From: CAZQLE01 sp964593905
GTDB taxonomy: Bacteria; Chloroflexota; Anaerolineae; Anaerolineales; Anaerolineaceae
Reading direction: 5' to 3'
NCBI GenBank assembly: GCA_964593905.1
Contig: CAZQLE010000027.1
Span: 1 to 25,704, forward strand
DNA: 25,704 bases
Shown here one piece after another: positions 21,960-25,704 of this stretch; position 1 is the first letter of the stretch; every line of letters starts with the position of its first letter. A program made the translations under genes and the position numbers. Below the pieces are notes generated by a model, which saw only the letters and a program-made list of their open reading frames with translations, was not told the DNA's origin and searched no databases.

Positions 21960-23228
21960 ATGAATTCAAGAGAACGTGTGCTGCTCGCCCTCAATCACCA
22001 ACAGGCAGATCGCATCCCGCTGGATCTGGGCGGCTGCGGGCAAACCGGGATGCATGTATCCACCGTTTACGCCCTGCGCCAGGCTCTTAAACTGGACCCG
22101 CCCGGCACGCCGGTCAAAGTGGTCGAAGTGTTCCAGATGCTGGGTGAAATTAAACCCGACCTGCGCGACGCATTAAACGTGGATGTGGTTGGTTTTGGCG
22201 GCAGCCTGAATTTCTTCGGCTTTAAGAATGAAAACTGGAAGCCCTGGACCACCTTTGATGGCACCCCGGTGCTTGTCCCCGAGCTTTTCAACACCGAACC
22301 GAATGAGAACGGCGATATTGTCATGTATCCCCAGGGCGACCGCTCGGTGCCGCCCAGCGCCAAAATGCCCAACGGGGGTTATTACTTTGACGCCATCATG
22401 CGCCACGGACCTGCCGACGAAACCAGGCTGAATGTTGAAGATAACCTGGAAGAGTTTGGGCCGATTTCAGACGCCGAACTGGCCCACCTGAAACGTGAAG
22501 CAACCGCGCTGTATACCCAGACCGATAAAGCGGTGGTCATGGTTCTGGGTGGAATGGCATTTGGCGATATTGCGCTCGTGCCCGCCCCCATGCTAAAAGC
22601 GCCCAAAGGCATCCGCGAAATCACCGACTGGTATATGAGCACCGTTACCCAGCAAGATTATGTGCGCGAGGTTTTTGAACGGCAATGCGAGATCGCGTTG
22701 GGCAACCTGCCCAAAATCTACGCGGCGGTGGGCGAAAACGTGAACGTAGCCTGGATGAGCGGCACCGATTTTGGCACCCAGAATAACTGCTTCATCTCGC
22801 CCAAAGCCTTCCGCTCGCTGTATAAACCGTATTACAAACGGTTGAATGACTGGATTCACCAGAACACAGGTTGGAAAACTTTCATCCATTCCTGCGGTTC
22901 GATCCTTCCGCTGATCCCGGATATCATTGACGCGGGTTTTGACATTTTGAACCCGGTGCAAATTTCGGCAGCCAATATGGACCCCACCGTGCTGAAAGAG
23001 CGCTTTGGCGATCAGATCACCTTCTGGGGCGGCGGCATCGACACCCAGCAGGTGTTGCCGTTTGGCACCCCCGACCAGGTGCGGGCGCAGGTGCGCGAAA
23101 CCATGCGCATTTTTGGCAAGGGCGGCGGGTATGTGTTCAACCCGGTCCATAATGTGCAGGCCCGGGTGCCCATCGAGAACCTGTTGGCCATGTATGAGAC
23201 GGTAATCGCAGAGGGCGGGTATCAATAA
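21960..23228 (+). CDS. second uroporphyrinogen decarboxylase-like protein
   Basis: This 422-residue protein is another UroD-like barrel, only distantly similar to its neighbour and so not a recent duplicate. The start MNSRERVLLALNHQQADRIPLDLGG is typical of the branch. His310 and Cys312 in FIHSCGS give the H-x-C metal motif, and the C-terminal YVFNPVHNVQARVPIENL block replaces the third-cysteine region of MtaA, offering a His instead. GGAGG lies just before the ATG at 21960; an in-frame ATG at 21930 is rejected for lack of such a site. It lies 97 bases after the first UroD gene on the same strand and is probably in the same operon. It ends just before the second tandem AraC-type site. Confidence 0.87.
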   Translation: MNSRERVLLALNHQQADRIPLDLGGCGQTGMHVSTVYALRQALKLDPPGTPVKVVEVFQMLGEIKPDLRDALNVDVVGFGGSLNFFGFKNENWKPWTTFDGTPVLVPELFNTEPNENGDIVMYPQGDRSVPPSAKMPNGGYYFDAIMRHGPADETRLNVEDNLEEFGPISDAELAHLKREATALYTQTDKAVVMVLGGMAFGDIALVPAPMLKAPKGIREITDWYMSTVTQQDYVREVFERQCEIALGNLPKIYAAVGENVNVAWMSGTDFGTQNNCFISPKAFRSLYKPYYKRLNDWIHQNTGWKTFIHSCGSILPLIPDIIDAGFDILNPVQISAANMDPTVLKERFGDQITFWGGGIDTQQVLPFGTPDQVRAQVRETMRIFGKGGGYVFNPVHNVQARVPIENLLAMYETVIAEGGYQ

Positions 23229-23245
23229 ACCGGCAATCGTGATAA

Positions 23246-23316
23246 ATTGTCCAATAATCCAAAAACAGGTTCCAAAAATGCAAGACTTTACCGGGTGTTT
23301 ATGCCAGACTAAGGAT
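23246..23316 (+). promoter_or_regulatory. AraC-type tandem site and promoter, copy 2
   Basis: Half-sites TCCAAT (23250) and TCCAAA (23271) are 21 bp apart (12 of 15 bases alike), followed by a TTTACC/TAAGGA pair at the same offsets as in copy 1. It leads to the sugar-binding lipoprotein gene with a leader of about 150 bases. A separate TATAAT lies at 23376-23381 next to a TTGCAG/CTGCAA inverted repeat (23358-23376) and may mark a second promoter. Confidence 0.75.
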
Positions 23317-23472
23317 GTTTAGAGGTGTATCCATTTTCTCGATTTCTATCCGGTATTTGCAGTTTACATCTGCAATATAATGTTAACTGATCGTGCTGTA
23401 TTCTGGTTGTCCTACCTGTCTGCTTGGGCAGGTAATTCGTCCCATCTTTTCACCCATGAGGAGAAAGAATCG

Positions 23473-24522
23473 ATGAAACGTCCGTTATACTATTGGGTCA
23501 CCATGTTGTTGCTGGCTGCCGTTTTGTTGGCTGCCTGCACCCCGGCAGCGACCACCGCTGCACCCGCAGCGGCTGAACCCGCTGCGGCCGACGCGACTGG
23601 AAAGCCGCTGTATGTTGTCATCAACAAAAGCGCTGACCAGCAATATTTCATTGACCTGCAGAACTCGTTTGTCGAAGCCGCGGCCGGCCTGGGCGCGGAT
23701 GCGAAGAAATTCGACGCCAAGCTCGACCCGAACCTGGGTGTGAGCCTGGTGAACGACGCGATTTCTGCCGGCGCCAAGGGCATTGCCATCACCGTGCCCG
23801 ACCAGACGATCGGCCCCGCCATCGCCAAAGCCGCCAAAGATGCCGGTGTCGTGCTGATCGCCACCGATGACAGCATCCTGGATGAAGCCGGCAACCCCGT
23901 CCCCTTCGTCGGTTTCGACGGTAAAGACATGGGCAAGAAAGTCGGCGAAGCAGCCTCCAAACTGCTCACCGACAGCGGCTGGTTGAAAGATTCTGCCAAG
24001 AAAGTTGGCGTGCTCTCCGTTGAAGTTCAGACCCTCTCGGTCTGCAACGACCGCACCGACAACGAAAAAGCTGCCGTCAAGGCTGCCGGCGTGACCGATG
24101 ACATGATCTTCGCGGTGCCCTACACCGGCGAAGCCCTGGCTGCCCAGGATGCGGCTGGCCCGATCATCACCGCTCACCCCGATATCACCAACTGGGTCGT
24201 CTTCGGCTGCAATGACGAAGGCGTGCTCGGCACCCTCAACGCCCTGGCTACCGCCGGCGTCAAGCCCGCCGATGTCATCGGTGTCGGCCTCGGCGCTTAC
24301 GAAGCCTGCAAACCCTGGGCCGCCGGCCAGGACAGCGGTTTCAAAGCCGGTCTGTTCATCTCTGGTCTGGATGTCGGCAACACCGCTGCCACCGTGCTGA
24401 ATGACGCGGTTGTCAACGGCAAAACCCCGCCCGAAAAATCATATGCCCCCACCACCATTGTGGATGCGGCCAATTACAAAGACGTAATGGATCCCATCTC
24501 TCTGGCCAACTGCTCCAAGTAA
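23473..24522 (+). CDS. sugar ABC transporter substrate-binding lipoprotein (AraF-like)
   Basis: This 349-residue protein starts with a lipoprotein signal peptide with lipobox LAAC (Cys22) and an Ala/Pro/Thr-rich linker to about residue 50. The mature part is a type I periplasmic-binding fold: YVVINKSADQQYFIDLQNSFVEAAAGLGAD, GIAITVPDQTIGPAIAKAAKDAGVVLIATDD, then FVGFDGKDMGKKVGE and VVFGCNDEGVLGTLNALATAG. The pattern is closest to L-arabinose-type AraF proteins. A GAGGAGA ribosome binding site precedes the ATG at 23473; the longer frame from 23380 is rejected because it precedes the signal peptide. It is followed by the ATPase gene after a hairpin, and the tandem AraC-type site lies upstream. 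The exact sugar is not determined. Confidence 0.92.
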   Translation: MKRPLYYWVTMLLLAAVLLAACTPAATTAAPAAAEPAAADATGKPLYVVINKSADQQYFIDLQNSFVEAAAGLGADAKKFDAKLDPNLGVSLVNDAISAGAKGIAITVPDQTIGPAIAKAAKDAGVVLIATDDSILDEAGNPVPFVGFDGKDMGKKVGEAASKLLTDSGWLKDSAKKVGVLSVEVQTLSVCNDRTDNEKAAVKAAGVTDDMIFAVPYTGEALAAQDAAGPIITAHPDITNWVVFGCNDEGVLGTLNALATAGVKPADVIGVGLGAYEACKPWAAGQDSGFKAGLFISGLDVGNTAATVLNDAVVNGKTPPEKSYAPTTIVDAANYKDVMDPISLANCSK

Positions 24523-24537
24523 ATTCTTTTTCTCACA

Positions 24538-24565
24538 GGGGGTTGGGGATTCGTTCCCAACCCCC
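24538..24565 (+). terminator. intercistronic hairpin between binding protein and ATPase genes
   Basis: GGGGGTTGGG (24538-24547) pairs with CCCAACCCCC (24556-24565) around an 8-base loop. No U tract follows. Such hairpins commonly protect the binding-protein mRNA and reduce read-through, giving more binding protein than ATPase. Confidence 0.75.
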
Positions 24566-24593
24566 CAATTTCCAGTCGAAGAGTGTTATTCCA

Positions 24594-25704
24594 ATGACCA
24601 TAACTGCTACTGCGCCACCAGATTCATCCATGTCCCGGCCCTCTGAAACCATCGTCAAGCCCGGAACTCTTGAAATTCGGAACGTCAGTAAAGCGTTCCC
24701 TAACGTCCAGGCCCTTACCGATGTCTCACTCGACATCCGGCCAGGTGAAATTCTGGCTTTTATGGGCGAAAACGGCGCCGGAAAATCGACGCTGCTCAAG
24801 ATTATCAATGGTGATTACCAGCCCGATTCTGGCACGCTCTCGATGGATGGACAACGGCTCACATTTTCAAACCCGCTTGCCGCACATAAAGCCGGAATCC
24901 GCGTCATTTATCAAGAACCCGAGATCATCCCCGGGGTTGATGTGGCCGAGAACATCTATGTCGGTGAGCTGCCCAAACGTGCCGGATTAATTCAGCGCCG
25001 CCAGCTCAACGAACAGGTAAAGCAAAGCCTGGTTGAATACGGCTTTGATAAAGTTCTGCCGATGAATCTTCTGGGGGATGAATTATCATCAGCGCAACGC
25101 CAGATCGTTGAGATTATGCGCACCCTCAAATCGGGCGTTCGAGTTTTGGCGTTGGATGAACCCACCTCATCGCTTTCAGATGAGGAAGTTGAACGCTTGT
25201 TTGCCCTTGTGCGCCGTCTGCGCGACGAGGGTGTGGCCATTATTTATGTGTCACATCGCATCAAAGAAATTCTGCGGCTGTGCGACCGGGTTGCCATTTT
25301 ACGCGACGGCCGGCTCATCACCATCGAACCCGCTGCCGAATTGAATGACGCCGAAATCGTACGGCTTATGGTCGGGCGAGAGCTTTCTGACGTTTTTAAA
25401 CGCAAGTTTGCCGCCCTCGACCGCGAAGTGCTGCGGGTTGAAGACCTGAACAGCAACTGGCATAAAAACATCAATTTCCATGTTAATGCTGGCGAGGTGG
25501 TCGGGTTTGCCGGGCTGGTGGGTGCGGGCCGCACCGAACTGGCAAAGGTCATCTTTGGCGATCTGGAAAAAACCAGCGGGCGTGTTTTTGTGGAAAACCG
25601 CGAAGTAAACATCCGCCGCCCGGATGATGCCATTGCCAAAGGAATTGGCTTTGCACCCGAAGACCGCAAACGCGAAGGGCTGGTGTTGGTGCGCAGTGTG
25701 CTTG
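24594..25704 (+). CDS. sugar ABC transporter ATPase (AraG/MglA-type), 5' part
   Basis: An open frame starts at the ATG at 24594 and runs off the window end after 370 codons, so the last part is missing. It is the double-cassette ATPase of CUT2-type sugar importers. The first cassette has Walker A GENGAGKST at residues 58-66, a Q-loop VIYQEP, signature LSSAQRQIVEI (usually LSGGQ), Walker B VLALDEPTSSL and the switch SHR. The second cassette begins near residue 280 with the altered GLVGAGRTE and has FAPEDRKREGLV, both typical of the family. The N-terminal 25 residues are a Thr/Ser/Pro-rich extension; an ATG at codon 13 is an alternative start. The ribosome binding site is weak (GAAGAG). Permease genes are expected just beyond the window. 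Confidence 0.93.
   Translation, partial: MTITATAPPDSSMSRPSETIVKPGTLEIRNVSKAFPNVQALTDVSLDIRPGEILAFMGENGAGKSTLLKIINGDYQPDSGTLSMDGQRLTFSNPLAAHKAGIRVIYQEPEIIPGVDVAENIYVGELPKRAGLIQRRQLNEQVKQSLVEYGFDKVLPMNLLGDELSSAQRQIVEIMRTLKSGVRVLALDEPTSSLSDEEVERLFALVRRLRDEGVAIIYVSHRIKEILRLCDRVAILRDGRLITIEPAAELNDAEIVRLMVGRELSDVFKRKFAALDREVLRVEDLNSNWHKNINFHVNAGEVVGFAGLVGAGRTELAKVIFGDLEKTSGRVFVENREVNIRRPDDAIAKGIGFAPEDRKREGLVLVRSVL

Noticed and set aside
23485..24177. 230-codon minus-strand open frame opposite the sugar-binding protein gene
   Set aside because: It mirrors a biased, Ala/Gly-rich coding sequence and has no independent support.

Overview
The window looks like a chromosomal segment of a Gram-variable anaerobe of the Chloroflexota, probably an Anaerolineae-type bacterium. 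That placement is an inference from several things taken together: moderately high GC, a T-box leader on a threonyl-tRNA synthetase gene, lipoprotein-type binding proteins, a short EF-Ts, LacI-fold hybrid kinases next to sugar ABC importers, and several UroD-like proteins. No rRNA, tRNA, transposase, phage gene or CRISPR array was seen.

Layout. (1) 1-2520, plus strand: the end of an M29-type aminopeptidase, a nitroreductase, a small alpha-helical protein and a DUF917 (S-methyl-thiohydantoin desulfurase-like) protein form one operon that ends at a 17-bp hairpin. (2) 2553-5280, minus strand: a class I methyltransferase lies downstream of thrS, which has a full T-box leader. (3) 5466-6518, minus strand: an XRE-cupin regulator is fused in frame to a NifX/NafY-type (Nitro_FeMo-Co) domain, with a strong internal ribosome binding site that could also give the second domain alone. 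(4) 7014-9827: a PadR regulator with an operator-like palindrome over its promoter is in operon with a divergent EF-Ts. A second PadR gene (minus strand) is divergent from an orphan modA. (5) 10003-13961: a Cthe_2159-type beta-helix lipoprotein, a repeat-rich 460-bp gap, then a VTC-type polyphosphate polymerase overlapping a DUF4956 membrane protein. (6) 14070-16171: an OmpR-type response regulator and its membrane sensor kinase.

(7) 16410-25704 is the most coherent system in the window. A 1210-residue cytoplasmic protein joins a LacI-type sugar-binding fold, a GAF-like region, a histidine kinase, two receiver-like domains and an AraC DNA-binding domain. It is followed by a stand-alone receiver whose phospho-acceptor Asp is Glu, two UroD-like methyltransferase proteins, and a sugar ABC importer (lipoprotein plus AraG/MglA-type ATPase, cut by the window end). 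A 43-bp element (38 of 43 bases identical) occurs upstream of the receiver/UroD genes and again upstream of the ABC importer. Each copy contains two TCCAA-type half-sites exactly 21 bp apart and the same distance to a shared ACTAA box. This is the layout expected for AraC-family sites and suggests that the hybrid protein controls both units as one regulon for import and use of a sugar-like, perhaps methylated, compound. That last substrate idea is speculative.
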